Part shown: piece by piece, positions 11,355-23,330 of the stretch | Layout of the letters: each line of letters opens with the position of its first letter | Numbering within the stretch: the stretch's first letter is position 1 | Assembly: GCF_000715075.1 (NCBI RefSeq) | Contig: NC_134087.1 | Span: 111,267,161-111,331,160, forward strand | Source: Nicotiana tabacum | Lineage: Eukaryota > Streptophyta > Magnoliopsida > Solanales > Solanaceae | Length of the DNA stretch: 64,000 nt | Direction of reading: 5' to 3' | Program-made: the position numbers and the translations under genes | Notes under the pieces: generated by a model | Told to the model about the DNA's origin: nothing | The model's database searches: none | The model's input: only the letters and a program-made list of their open reading frames with translations

Positions 11355-12584
11355 TGCTGTCGCGCCCCCTTTTTCTCGCGAAATCGGGTTTATGACATTT
11401 GGAAGGACAATTCATTCCTTTTGGGAATTGGGTTTGCATTTGAAGAGTCACCACCTAATGATTAGGGTGCATTAGGACACCAAAAGAGTTTGATTTTGAA
11501 TAAACTAGAGATTAGGGTAAGGGCTTGAAATTATTCTAAGGGGAAGGTGTTAAGTACCCCTCAGAATCCACTAGTGTGGTTCCCGGCTAGATAATTATTG
11601 TGAATTTGGGGTGCAATTAACATGCCGACAAATAGGGCTCAAATAAGAGGGGGTTTCATATAATGGTTTGCAAATAAACAAAGTTTGGAAGAGCAAAGAA
11701 AGCTGATTTATTTTAAAGAAGAAGTTGAAATGATAAAAGAAATAAAGAAATAAGGGAAAGGGGTCCTAGGTTTATTAACAATATGGATCACCCCACACAA
11801 TGTCCGGTAATCACTCCTCAATGAGGGGCTACATGTGACATTATCGCGTGGTCATCATATCCATATCTACCCTTCCCACCCCGTTAAGGTATTAAAGCGC
11901 GGATTGGTATCGTTTACTTATTGCATGCTATTACCCATCCCAATCCTATCAGTCCTGGAGACATTTAGGACTACTAATCCTAAAAGGGAGGGATATTAGG
12001 CTTATTTGTAGTTTCAAAGGAAAAAAACTCTAAGGCGACATACAAAACACGTATTGCAAATTGGGGAAAACATATAACAAGCAGAGGCTCAAATATACCT
12101 CCTTAAACAAAGAAGCACGTAATTAGCATGACTTACACATACAGTTTAGGTCTGATTTAAAAGGTATTAAAGACGAGTGAGAGGAAATTGTTGAGACAGT
12201 TTCAGCTTATCACATAACTCAGATAAAAGGTCTGAATCAGGCCTGCCTGCTGGTTGTAATTATTAACAGAAGCAGATTCAGTTTACATTTATTACCCTAG
12301 AGCTTGCCTAAGTGTTGGACAAGGATCCTATAAGCATGGTATCTACTAGATTCAGAAAGTAATGAAACAGTAAGGCTCGAAATGAACTGTTTGAATGAAT
12401 ACTCGTTAAACTTGCTAAGTGAGGGACTCAAATTATTGAAAAAGAGATGCAGAATTTAAATGAATTGATTACAAGTTCTGCAAACGATAGTAGCCATTAT
12501 TACTGGTTTTATATCGAACACTGGGTGAGGCGAATCAGATTTTTTATTAGAAACTCCTATAGGAATGCTTTCTGGACGTTAGTG

Positions 12585-12815
12585 ATTTTAAAACCTTGTA
12601 GACATAGCGTCGAAATGCAGAAGCCTTATAGACATGATTTCTAAGTGAAGTTTGAATATGCAAAATTCTATAGACATGGTTTCTATATGAGGTTAAATAT
12701 GCAGAATCCTATAGACATGGTTTCTATGTGAGGTTAAATATGCAAAATCCTATAGGCATGGTTTCTATATGAGGTTGAATATGTAGGAATATAGTAGTCA
12801 TATAGTCATGATTTC
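12585..12815 (-). repeat. 41-42 bp tandem repeat in element B LTR
   Basis: Four to five imperfect copies sharing CTATAGACATGGTTTCTA. The core starts at 12627, 12669, 12710 and 12751 (spacing 42, 41, 41), with a more diverged copy at 12801 (spacing 50). Confidence 0.8.
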
Positions 12816-13807
12816 TACCCTTTGCATACATAGTTACCAACCCTTTTTCACTAACCAACCACAAATATTTATTACAAATTATTACAAACCAGAATAAATA
12901 AAATTACATCAGGAAAAGTGAAAAAGTACAACTAGAGGAAGCCTGATTCTGAATTCCTCTCTAAGTTACATGATAGACCCAACTCAAAGACCATTGATCC
13001 AAAGCCTTTCTCCAATCTGAGTGTGTCAAAGTTCCCTAAGAGCCTCAATGGGACTCCGGGCAATGCTCTCACCCAAATTGCATTATCAGAATGGGGATAA
13101 GTGCAGTGTGGAAGGGTCAGGCATCAAGTGTCCAAGTTCAGAGGGAGCTCAAGGGGTCCCAAGGCAAGGCTCACAAGAAGGGGGGGGGGGAACTTAAAGT
13201 CTAAGAGAAAGTGAAAGTGAGGAACAAAGTTCTAAAGGGGTGAAGGAGAGGGAAACAACTACAAACAAGTACACAAAAGGGGTTCAGGGAAATAGGGAAG
13301 TTGCAAATAGTCCATATGCTTAGACATTTAGCTAATTTTGGGCATGCACAGCAATAGAGAGTGTTGTTATGCTTACAAATCAACAAGAATACACAACATA
13401 TGGTAGTGACATGGAGCTTATGATTTCGGGGAATCAAGTTTGAGTCATAGAAAATAATACTTAATAATGGCATGCCTCAAACAAACCATTAGCATCAAAC
13501 ACATTAGGGTAGGGGGTTTGGGATTCATAATAGGAAGGAAATTACAGCATGCTAAAGTAAATTCCGAACTAAACATAAGCAATAGGCATACATGCAAGCG
13601 AAGATATTAAATAAACACATTGTTGTGGTTGCTGAAAACCTTAATCAGGACATACCAGTTTCAAAGGAGCAAAATACAGTAGTAACAGTACTTGAAAGAA
13701 AACAGGCCACAGTACAAGTAACAAGAGAGAGAGAGTGCCTTTTGAATGTGAGTGTGAGTTCAGAAAACTAAGAGTGTTCGTGTGTTTGTGTCAATGAAAG
13801 AGCATGG

Positions 13808-13815
13808 TATTTATA
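13808..13815 (-). promoter_or_regulatory. TATA box of element B LTR
   Basis: The minus strand reads TATAAATACC in the LTR interior. A GA-repeat (about 13724-13736) lies about 75-80 bp away on the downstream side for the transcript. Confidence 0.5.
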
Positions 13816-15964
13816 GTTTGAAAACAGGAAGAGAATAACGCAAGAAAATAACTATGTACCAATTAAAATCAATCAGTAGAAGAACTTCCTTTAATTAAGG
13901 AGTTCAAACTTATACAGTAATGAACAGAAATCATTTAAGGAAAGAGATCAAATAACTATCTTGTGCAAAGTAGACAATTAGGGGTAAATACATAGGAGTT
14001 TAATTAAGGGAAGGATCTTTGAAATACACAGTTAAACAAATAAGGTAAGAATCAATCAGTACATAGTAAATCAAGGAGTCAGAGATTTGAAATTACTGGT
14101 TCATGAATAAACCAAGTTAGAAAGGCTAAGGAAAGTTTTCAAATCAAACCAAGAAATAGGGAAATTAGTAAAACAAGGAAAGAATCAATCAAACTTACAC
14201 AAGGAGGTCTGAAATCAGTCAAAAATTGAAAGTCATTTTAGAGGAGAAGCTCAGCATATATAAAGAGCACACAAGTATTAGGCATGCGAGGTTGAATTTA
14301 GGACAAAGAAAAGTGTCATGCAATTGCAAAATCAGTAAGTAGTGGACTATAGGAACATGGTAGTCACATAGGTCAGTTTCAGTAACTCAGCAATGGAGAA
14401 GGGAGAGAGTATCAAATAGCATGCAAAGGGTCCAGTAGAAAGACCTTAGAAGAGTTTAGCAGGGATTCAGAATCATATAAAGAAACAAAAGATTTTGAAA
14501 TTCAGTCGAGCAACAGATGAAACAACTTCAGAAACTTAAATAGGTCAAAAGAAATTAGAGTTTTGAAACCAAACAAGTTCGGAGATGAGGAACAAACAAA
14601 TCACATAGAAAATAATATCAGAACTCGAATGAACCCCAAATCTTAGGAATTTTGCCATCAATCGAGTGTAGAGGTGAAAGACAAGAGAATCAGGCAAAAA
14701 TATCAACAAAGAAAATAAAATCAGAAACCCTAAGAAAGAACTTAAGACTTTAAAATATAGTAGAAGAATCAACATAAGAAACATAGTAGAAGAACAACAT
14801 AAGAAACACAGTAGAACATGCTAAAGATCAGAGAGACTTCTAAATATCTTGCCAAAACCCTAAATCGAAAAAGATAAAGGTTTTGATAGCAGAGTTTTGA
14901 AAGAAACTTTGAGAAAGCATTTGAAAGTTTAGGGAAAACACGGATCTAGAACAGATCTAAAGAAATCAGAAGAACCTCAAAATTTAGGGTTTCAGAAGAA
15001 CCCAGATGGTGAGAAAGGCTTGGAAAGTCATTGATCTAAGCAGGAGAAGTCGAGATCAGGCTCGAATAGCCATGGCTGGCCGGAGCAAGGTCGGAGACGG
15101 CCATAGAACTCGAATCGAACAAAGTTTGGGCCAAGCTTCTTTAGGGTCAGGCCTTGAAACTATAGTAACCAGGCGTGTAGGAGTTATAGGAGGCCGGTAT
15201 AAGACTTCAGTGGCTTTGGAAGCCATGGATTCCGGTGATTTTAGGGTGGAAGCGGAGGGAGACGGCTAGGGTTTGAGGGGATCTTGAGAGAGAACGGCGA
15301 GAAAAAGGGGGGGGGATTCAAGGGCGGCTACAAAAGGGAAATGATTAGGTTTAGGGGTTAGGGGCCTGGATTGAAAGGGAATCCGAGCGGGTTATTTTAA
15401 AGGGTCGTGGGTCAGGTAGATTTAGGATTTGGGCTAGGTAATTGGATTTGAAATTGGGTTTAATTGGGGTGTCAAATCTGGCTAAAATTGAAATGCAAAT
15501 GGGCTAACATTTAAATAGCCATTTTTCCTTTATTTATTTTATAAAAAATAGTAAAACAATTTGTGGAAATAAATTAAAGGTAATAAAATGATTAATAATA
15601 CATAATTATCAAATTAAAAATACTGGAGTCGATTTTATAAATATAATTACAATTAAATCTTGAAAGAGACCAATATTGCAATTATATGCAATTTAGCTTT
15701 AAAAATACTAAATAAATTTGTAAATATATGCAAAAATTATTCTAGCTATATTTTAGTATAATATGAGAATCCAATAAATGAATCACCCAAAATGATAATT
15801 TTGGTGATAATTACTGGGTTTTTCTTGATAAAATAGGGCAATAAATTGATTTAAAAATCTTTTAAAAATTAAGAGAAAAATAATAAAACCTTGAGACGTA
15901 CTTATATATGCACACACATGCTATTTTGAGAGTATTTTGCATATTAAAAAATATACACTGAAAT

Positions 15965-16597
15965 TCTGTTAGTACTTGTTATCCCCTGTAGCATGTCCCC
16001 CTTCCCATCTTTAACTACTAGTTTCTGATGTTATTATTTGCTGTATATGATATAGCTGCACATGTTTATTTGGTAGTCTTGTCCTAGCCTCGTCACTACT
16101 TCACCGAGGTTAGGCTCGACACTTACCAGCACATGGTCGGTTGTGCTAATGCTACACTCTGCACTGTGTGCAGATCCCAGTACTGTAGCTTTTGGACCGC
16201 AGTGAGATTGCTGCCTTCAGTTCAACAGGCAACACGAGGTAGTCCTACAGGCGTCCGCAGGCCTTGGCGTCTCCTTCCATCCTTTCATCACTTTTCCTTT
16301 ATGTATTTCAGAAACAGTGTATTATTTATTTTTCAAATTTTGTTTCTAGTATTCTTAGACCGTCTGTGAAGTTGTGACACCAATTCTGGGTAGTTCTTGT
16401 TTAAGAAATCGTATTGGAATTATTTAAATTGTTTATTTCTTCCGCTTGTTTAATTTTCGTTGTTTATAAACTGTTGATTCACATTTGTTAAAGAATTAAA
16501 ATGGAAAAAAGGTAATTTGGCCAAATGGTTGGCTTGCCTAACTTTTATTAGTAGGCGCCATCACGCCTCCCGAGGACGGAAAATCCGGGTCGTGACA
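15965..16597 (+). mobile_element. Chromovirus-type LTR remnant (solo or truncated)
   Basis: Ends with CCGGGTCGTGACA at 16597, the 3' end style of Solanaceae chromovirus LTRs, and contains the block with GAGGTTAGGCTCGACACTTA and the GTAGGCGCCATCACG motif known from such LTRs (recognised from memory). No PBS follows, so it is a solo LTR, a 3' LTR or a fragment. Its left end is not clear. Element E's LTR (47878-49453) has a similar terminal layout. Confidence 0.6.
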
Positions 16598-16644
16598 TGA
16601 AATGAATATCAAACCCGGATTTCATTAGAAACGTATGATATATA

Positions 16645-16894
16645 CTCCATCCATTCCAATTTATGTGAACTTGTTTGACTGGAAACGGAGTCTAAGAGAA
16701 AATGAAGACTTTTAAAATTTGTGATCCAAAACAAGTCAAAAAGGGACCCAGAGTATTTGTGTGGTTATAAAAGCTTCTCATTAAGAGTACAATTGTAAAT
16801 GTAAGCTAAATTGTTACCAAATTTAGAAAGGGGTCATTCTTTTTGGAACGGACAAAAAAGGAAATAGGTTTACGTAAACTGGAACAAAGGGAGT
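16645..16894. mobile_element. Stowaway-like MITE
   Basis: About 250 bp with inverted ends: left CTCCATCCATTCCAATTTA, right ACTGGAACAAAGGGAGT. A TA dinucleotide flanks the left end; the right TA is altered. The interior (GTGATCCAAAACAAGTC) matches, in reverse, a second copy at 35735-35901. Confidence 0.75.
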
Positions 16895-17834
16895 CGGAAG
16901 TAACAAATTGATGAGAATGTTGATAATAAAATCTCAAAATCTTTCAAAGAGTCCTTTGGAGTTGATTCGTTTATACATAGTAGACAAGACTATTTTTTTA
17001 ACTTCAAAATAGATTTGAACAATTCGAAGCTATGAAATATTTTTGGTTTTCTATTTTGCGGTAAAAATTAAGATCACCAGATGATAAAAGTTTAAAAAAA
17101 TATTGCCTTAATGTTGAATGTTTCTTAAAGCATAATAATCAATTCAATATTGAAGGTTTAGATTTATTTTCGAAATTAAAAATATTAAGAAAAATCGTAC
17201 AATTAGAAGATAACACTTTAATTGATACACCCGGTCAAATAAAAAAATGGATTCTTTTATAATGTTAATAACTCTTGTTTCTGTCGTTTCAGCGGAAAGA
17301 AATTTTCAAAATTAATATTTGATAAAATCTCACCTAAGATCAACAACAACAACAATGACCCAGTAAAATCTCACTAGTGGGGTCTGGAGAAAATGATTCA
17401 CCTAAGATCAACAATGTCTTAGTAAATGTTAAATGAATTAGCTATATTGTCAATTAAGAAAGACTTATTAGGAGTTATTGATTATTAGAAAATTATTAAT
17501 AACTTTTTATCTAAGAAACGCTAGAAAAATAGACTTCAAATAAATAAATAAATAATTCTTTTAAAAAAAATTAAAGCCCCTCATAAAATTTGGCTTTAGG
17601 TTACAAAATTCGTTGGACCGCCCCGGTGAGTTTGATATGGAAAGCACAATGAAAACTGATAGATAGAAAGTTGTAAAGTAACTTTTTTTACACAACATCA
17701 TTTAAGTGCAAGATTCCAACTAAAGAGTATGCTGGAGTTGCAAATGTTTATCTATCATTAACTTGTTTATTAAAAGGGAGTGCTTAGCTATCCGTAATTC
17801 TTCCACTTCAGCAACACTGATACGAAAATATGAC
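16895..17834. other. Intergenic, no gene seen
   Basis: AT-rich sequence without an ORF of interest. It holds only the SINE scrap at 17341-17390. Confidence 0.5.
17341..17390 (-). mobile_element. TS-SINE-like 3' fragment
   Basis: CAACAACAACAACAATGACC followed by a GTGGGGTCTGG block is the reverse complement of the 3' end of Solanaceae TS-type SINEs (body, then TTG repeats). Only the tail portion remains. Confidence 0.55.
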
Positions 17835-18441
17835 GAGGTTCAATGGCATAGTCAGAAATTTCGTTAAGGGTGTTCAAATTTTAAACACGTCAATAATTTT
17901 TTTGTTGATAAATGGTCTATCAAAATTTTTGGATCAAACCATGCAATATTTAGCTAAACTATAAAAAAACTAATAGAGCTATAATTTTGTAAATTAAAAT
18001 TAAAATAATAAAAAGACAACATTAAAAATTTTAATAATAAAAATAAACATAAAACCAAAGGAAAGAGAGTCAAGAAGATTTGTAGTTTGTAAAGAGCTTT
18101 TGTGGAAGAAATTTTTGTAGAGCTTGACTTTTAAATTATAAAATTTAGTTCTACAAAAAATTTAAATTTTTTAAGAATAATTTTATTAAAAAAATTGGAT
18201 TGAAAAAATAGACCATACATTGTCGTCTCCATTTAGTTTTGGCAAATAAAATGGACAGAACTTTGAACCTGTGAATAATAAGTCACTTTGAACACCTTGA
18301 ACTGATGGACTGCCTCACTCACCTATGCTAAGGGTATTCAAAATATAATATATAGCCTTATAAATTAAGTATTTTAACTTATATATGTAGTTTAATTTTT
18401 CGGCGAAGGGTGTGCGCTTGACCACCCTTGGCATAGGACGA
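17835..18441. mobile_element. Degraded non-autonomous DNA transposon
   Basis: Left end GGCATAGTCAGAAATTTCG with AAGGGTGTTCAAA; right end GTGCGCTTGACCACCCTTGG. These terminal motifs resemble a common Solanaceae non-autonomous DNA element. The inverted ends are weak and the interior is AT-rich, with no transposase. It abuts the left LTR of element C. Confidence 0.4.
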
Positions 18442-19032
18442 CTACTATATATGGCAAAATTGGTTTATATAAAATAATCGAATAGTAACATGACACGTGA
18501 AACCAAACATAGGCAAAAGGCAAATCAGGTAATAACCAATACCGGATATAACGAATGTAATCGACATCGAGTAAACCCCGAAGGGAGCGTAGTCAACGGG
18601 AGAAGATCAAGGGTTTGCCAACGGATAACATTCAATACAGAAATATTCATTAATATTAAGTGAGCGACCGTTGCAGAGAATATTTGTATTCATGGCTTGC
18701 CGTTACTCGTTCATCAATGACTCTTTTACTACCATTTAAAGAGGAACTTGATCCTAGGATCTTGTTTCCCTAGGTAGAACTATAAATAGCAGGCTCAGTA
18801 ACCATTGTAGGGACTAAAAATTCTATAAAAAACAACAACTTTATTTACACTCTATCATTGCTCTCATTTTTGTCCTCGGAAGACATTGCATTAGGAGCCA
18901 GTCTTATCATCTTCTTCAATTTCAATTGCTAATCTCAATTCGAATTTTATTTCTTTATCATTTTTGAATCAAATCAATTCGCTAGTCTATAAACCCGCAG
19001 CAAATTTAACTATACCATTTTACGAGTAAATA
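18442..19032 (+). mobile_element. Element C left (5') LTR
   Basis: Aligns along its length with 28790-29420, sharing blocks such as TAGAACTATAAATAGCAGGC (TATA box near 18780-18787) and CTCATTTTTGTCCTCGG. It ends TAAATA where the right copy has TAAACA. The exact 5' boundary is unclear because a decayed transposon abuts it. Confidence 0.8.
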
Positions 19033-19035
19033 GTT

Positions 19036-19053
19036 TGGCGCCAACCGTGGGGC
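19036..19053 (+). promoter_or_regulatory. Element C primer-binding site (tRNA-Lys)
   Basis: TGGCGCCAACCGTGGGGC is complementary to the 3' end of plant tRNA-Lys(CUU) with a single mismatch, 3 nt after the LTR end. Confidence 0.75.
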
Positions 19054-19128
19054 TTAGACAGTTGCGTAATTGCTTTGATCCTTACGTTATTACTAAATTG
19101 TTTTAATTCTTTCCTTAGTGAAAAAGAC

Positions 19129-20825
19129 ATGGCAGCTAATGATATCAACATCACACACAACGTTGAGGGGCACAATTGTCTCAACATGATGACTTAATCA
19201 GTGAGACTCACAACGAAAGGTTTGAGATGGCCAGTATCATCGGCATATGCGGAAACTGACTCCTGATGATACCAAGAAGGAGCATGTCGTGGAAACAATT
19301 AAAATTCTAAAAGAACAGTAGAAAGAAATCATGAAAAACCTTTCAAGGCAGGATCGAGGGATGATGGAGTTAAAACAAGCATTGTAGGCGCCTCCAATAA
19401 CACGAACAAAAGGGGCTCGGTTCTTTCCAGTACTCCTGTAAACCAAACAGCTCATAGGGTCGATAACAACACCCCAAGGGATGAAGTAGGTTTCAACGAG
19501 GCCGGAGGGACATGTAGCGGATTTGGGAATAACAATGGGAATGATCCCTTCAAAACAAAACTCATGAGGTTTATGAGGGAAATGAATGAATGAATGGATC
19601 AAAATGCGACGGAGTTTCACGCTCGAATGAATCAAATTCCGAGTGCACCACAAATACTAAAAGGCCCAGAGTCGAAAAAATACATGCAATTGTCATTTAA
19701 ACCGAGCGCAGCACCAGAATTAATTCCAAAAAGGTTTAAATGGCGGGCATACCAAAATACGAAGGGACTTCAGATTCGCAAGAGCACATCACAACATACA
19801 CCACGTCTGTGAAAGGAAACAGTTTGGCTCAACATGAGATCGAGTCGGTCTTACTGAAGAAGTTTGGTAAAACCCATACAAAAAGGGCCCGGACATGATA
19901 TTCTCTCTTACCCAAGCATTCAATTGGCTCTTTTGAGTTGCTTACATACTCGTTCATTAAGGCTGACACTAGAGCAAAGAAGGTTCAAGCTATAAAGATG
20001 GGCATATTTAGGATTAAGAAAGGTGAGTCCGAACTGCTATGAGAATTCGTGATCCGGTTCTGGAAAGAGGGGATGTTGTTGCCGGCGGTACCAGATAAGT
20101 GGGCATCAGAGGCATTTATAAAGGATTTAAATCCGTAGAGTTCCGACTCCTCCCGAAAGCTGAAGGAAAGCCTGCTTGAGTTTCAAGCAACTATATGGGC
20201 GGATGTTCATAGCCGTTATGAGTCAAAAATAAGGGTAGAAGATGGTCAGCTCAGGTTCCCGATATCAACTAAGGGACATGATTGAGACAAAAACCAGGAC
20301 AAGTTAAAAAGTGACTTTGATGCAGATCGACGGTCCTGTCGATTTGTGCCATATGAAAGAATCGAAGGTCGTGGAAGGAAAGGGTTTCGGTTATCGGATA
20401 AGTTTACTCCTAATAGAAGAACATATCGTGGCTAGAGCAGTAGGTCATTACAAGAGAAGGAGATGTCAGGGCCCGAGACTCTACATATCTATCAGATTAT
20501 AACTTTAATATCAATTTAGTAGAGTTGGTATCGGAAAAGAGGAATATCAAAGAAGCACGGTTCCCGAAACCAATCAGATCCGATCCAATCTAGAGGGATC
20601 AATTTTATGGTGTGATTACCATGGGACTCAAGACCATATAACTAGGGATTGCCGACATCTTTCTGAAGAGGTGGCGACATTGTTGAAGAATGACCATCTT
20701 AGGGAATTTTTAAGTAATCGAGCCAAGAACAACTACAGTCGAAGCTGGGACAATACAGAACCTTTGAAGGTAGCAGAAGGCTTGCCTCGACTCACTATTA
20801 AACTGATTTTCGTAGGAAAAAAGTA
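19129..20825 (+). pseudogene. Element C gag, decayed
   Basis: Starts at ATG 19129 (MAANDINITHNVEG). Reading frames are scattered: a patch at 19594-19812 (MDQNATEFHARMNQIP) and capsid-like fragments follow with many stops. Near 20607 a zinc-knuckle-like CDYHGTQDHITRDC remains, the C-x2-H...H-x4-C form seen in Tat-lineage gag, followed by LKNDHLREFL. It would have formed the RNA-packaging particle. It is too damaged to be functional. Confidence 0.7.
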
Positions 20826-20855
20826 AATGGCGTAACCTTTTCAGTAGCAAAGAAA

Positions 20856-21330
20856 ATGAATATATCGGTGACTCACAACAAGAGACTCCGGGAAGTCATG
20901 GAAGATGATATCACCTTCATAAAGGAAGACGCCAGCGGACTTCTTCTATCACACAATGACGCTTGGGTAGTCTCTCTCAATGTTATAGATTTCAAAGTTA
21001 AACGTGTTTTGGTTGACCTAGGAAGCTCAGCCAAAATCATCCAATGGAGAGTGTTGGAGCAAGCAAAGCTAACCGGAGGCATCATTCCGACGACAAAACT
21101 CTTAGTTGGACTTAACTTGACAAGTATGACAACCCGAGGAGAGATTTTGCTGCCCACAAATGTCGAAGGATTGGTCAAAATCACTCTATTCAAAGTGGTA
21201 GATAGTGATATGGGTTATAATGTAATCCTCGAAAGGCCGTAGATACACGAGATGAAGGTTGTGCCCTCAACATGTCACTAGTTTTTGAAATTCCCAATGC
21301 CGGAAGGAGTTAAGCAAATAAGGGGAGACT
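20856..21330 (+). pseudogene. Element C aspartic protease
   Basis: Open for 128 codons (20856-21242). It shows the retroelement protease active site as VLVDLGSSAKII (D-L-G-S-S instead of the usual D-T/S-G) and the C-terminal GYNVILERP (normally GRP). The N-terminal part ITFIKEDASGLLLSHNDAWVV is typical of the Tat-lineage pro domain. A stop right after ERP interrupts it. It would cleave the gag-pol polyprotein. Confidence 0.75.
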
Positions 21331-21599
21331 AACAGACGGCAAGGGAGATGAATGTGGTGACTATTTCTGGCAGCAAGGAAAAGGAGTCCAACAAATAGCA
21401 ATTACAAGAGCCGCTGCCTTCTCCCGTTACGAATGAAGACGATAAGGGAGAAGAGTCATCGAAATCCCATCAGGTGCCGAGATATTTTCAAGTGCCTGAG
21501 GAGACAGATGCGACCAAGTCAGCTGCGGAAGAACTCGAGCAAGTGGCCCTGTTTGGTGATGTTTTGGAATGAAAGTTTCACTTGGGAACATGACTCAAT

Positions 21600-23330
21600 C
21601 CCAAACTCAGGTTAGAGTTTATAATTTTTTTTAAAGCTAACTCAGATATCTCTGCATGGTCGCACTTGGATATGATAGGTATCTCATTAGAGGTATCCGT
21701 TCACAAACTAAGTTTGGACCCAAACTTCCCACTGATAAGGTAGAAGAAACATTCAATAGCCGAGGTTAGGAACATGTTTGTTAAAGATGAGGTAACCCGA
21801 TTACTTAATATTAGTTTCATCCGGGAGGTAAAATATCCAAAATGGTTAGCTAACATAGTTGTAGTGCCAAAAAAGAATAACAAGTTTAAAATGTGCGTAA
21901 ACTATAAGGATTTAAAGAGGCGTGCCCTAAAGACTCATTTCCGTTGCCAAACAATGATCAAATGATTGATGCAACGGCCGGACACAAGTTAATGAGTTTC
22001 CTTGATGCTTAATCTGGGTACAATCAAATCAAGATGAACCTGGAGGATCTGGAAAAAAAAAATTTCATAATGAACTTTGGCACATATTGCTATAATGTGA
22101 TGCCATTTGGGCTTAAGAATGACGGAGCAACTTACTAGAGACTCGTTAAAAAATGTTTGAAAAACAGATAGGCAAAACAATGGAGGTATATATTGATGAC
22201 ATGTTAGTGAAGTCTTTGAATGCAAGAGATCATTTGAAACACCTCCAAGAGACTTTCGATGTCTTGAGGAAGCATAACATGAAACTCAACATGGAAAAAT
22301 ATGCGTTCGGGGTTGGCTCTGGTAAGTTCTTGGGGTTCCTGGTCTCGCGAAGAGGGGTCAAAATTAATCCCAACAAAATCAAAGTCATCGAAGACATCAC
22401 GGAAGCTAACGAGAGTGAAGGAAGTACAAATATTAACCGGAAGGTTGGAGGTTTTAAGCAAGTTCATCTCAAGATTCTCAAAAAAGTGCCATCACTTCTT
22501 CTCATTTCTAAAAAAAAGAACAATTTTGATTGGACTCTGGAATGCCAATAGGCACTGACAGATCTAAAAAAATACCTGTCTAGCCCCCAGTTGCTGTCAA
22601 AATCAGGGGGGAGGGGAGGGGGGAAGGCAAATATTTATTGACATATCTGGCAGTCTCAGAAGTAGCGGTAAGTGCTGTTCTGGTCCAAGAAGAGGAAGGT
22701 ACGCAATTTTCAATTTATTACATTAGTGAGATATTGTCGGGAGCAGAAACCCGTTATCCACACCTTGAAAAAATGGTATTAGCTCTCGTAGTTGCTTCTT
22801 AAAAGCTTAGGCCTTATTTTCAGTGTCACCTGATAGCCATTGTGATAATCTTTGCCTTAAGGATTGTCCTTCACAAGCCTGAATTATCAGGCTATTTAGC
22901 TAAATGGGCAGTCGAAATTAGTGAGTTCGACATTGAGTACAAACCTAGGATTACAATCAACTCACAAGTTTTGGCCGACTTTATGGCCGATTTCAATCCC
23001 GATTTAATGCCCTTGGCTGCTAAGGAAGCGGTGCTGGTGTCGGGAACTACATTGAAAGTTTGGAACTTATCTATAGATGGAGCTTCCAATGGAAAAGTTG
23101 TCCGGTCTTAGAATAGTTTTAGTCATGCCCTCGGGGAAAACTTGAGGCAGGCCATTAAAACGGTTCCATTAACTAACAATAAAGCAGAGTATGAGGCTTT
23201 GGTTGCAAGACTTGAACTGGCCCGGGGACTGGGCTCTAAAGTCATCAAAATAAAGTGTGATTCCTAACTGGTAATAAATCAAGTATACAAGATTTTGACA
23301 TAAAGGAAGAACATATGCAACAAAATTTGA
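21600..23330 (+). pseudogene. Element C reverse transcriptase and dual RNase H
   Basis: RT fragments in order: VKYPKWLANIVVVPKK (21774 ORF), SFLDAXSGYNQI-like palm (about 21997-22030), then the catalytic YIDDMLVKS (about 22190). A thumb/connection follows, the first RNase H fragment (ETRYPHLEKMVLAL near 22750), and a second archaeal-like RNase H with LSIDGASN (23070), NNKAEYEAL (23175) and a CDS motif (about 23257). At least six stops or shifts break it. A run of G (22603-22625) marks a low-complexity insertion. Confidence 0.75.

Larger units (their letters stand above)
5351..15964 (-). mobile_element. Element B: Ogre/Tat-lineage Ty3/gypsy, truncated by A
   Basis: Minus-strand element read right to left: a >4.5 kb 5' LTR (11358 to about 15964), PBS (11337-11354), leader, small ORF (10440-10637), gag (9910-8039), protease remnant, an intron (7415-7229), RT and RNase H (7228-5351). 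The lineage follows from the tRNA-Arg PBS, the very long LTR, the protease-RT intron and two RNase H modules. It is interrupted inside the second RNase H by the LTR of element A; the rest of RNase H, integrase and the 3' LTR must lie left of the window. It has fewer stops in pol than C, D or E, so it may be comparatively young. Confidence 0.8.
11358..15964 (-). mobile_element. Element B 5' LTR (>4.5 kb)
   Basis: The left end (plus TGTCGCGCCCC, minus GGGGCGCGACA) adjoins the PBS. The LTR runs right through A/T-rich sequence with a TATA box at 13808-13815, a 41-bp tandem repeat at 12585-12815, a C/G run at 13181-13190 and a GC-richer segment at 15000-15300 with an 87-codon plus ORF that I do not accept as a gene. 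The outer end is not visible; an unrelated plus-strand LTR remnant begins near 15965, so the right boundary is approximate and probably truncated. Confidence 0.6.

Noticed and set aside
15006..15269. Plus-strand 87-codon ORF in LTR B
   Set aside because: Same reasons; GC-rich chance frame.
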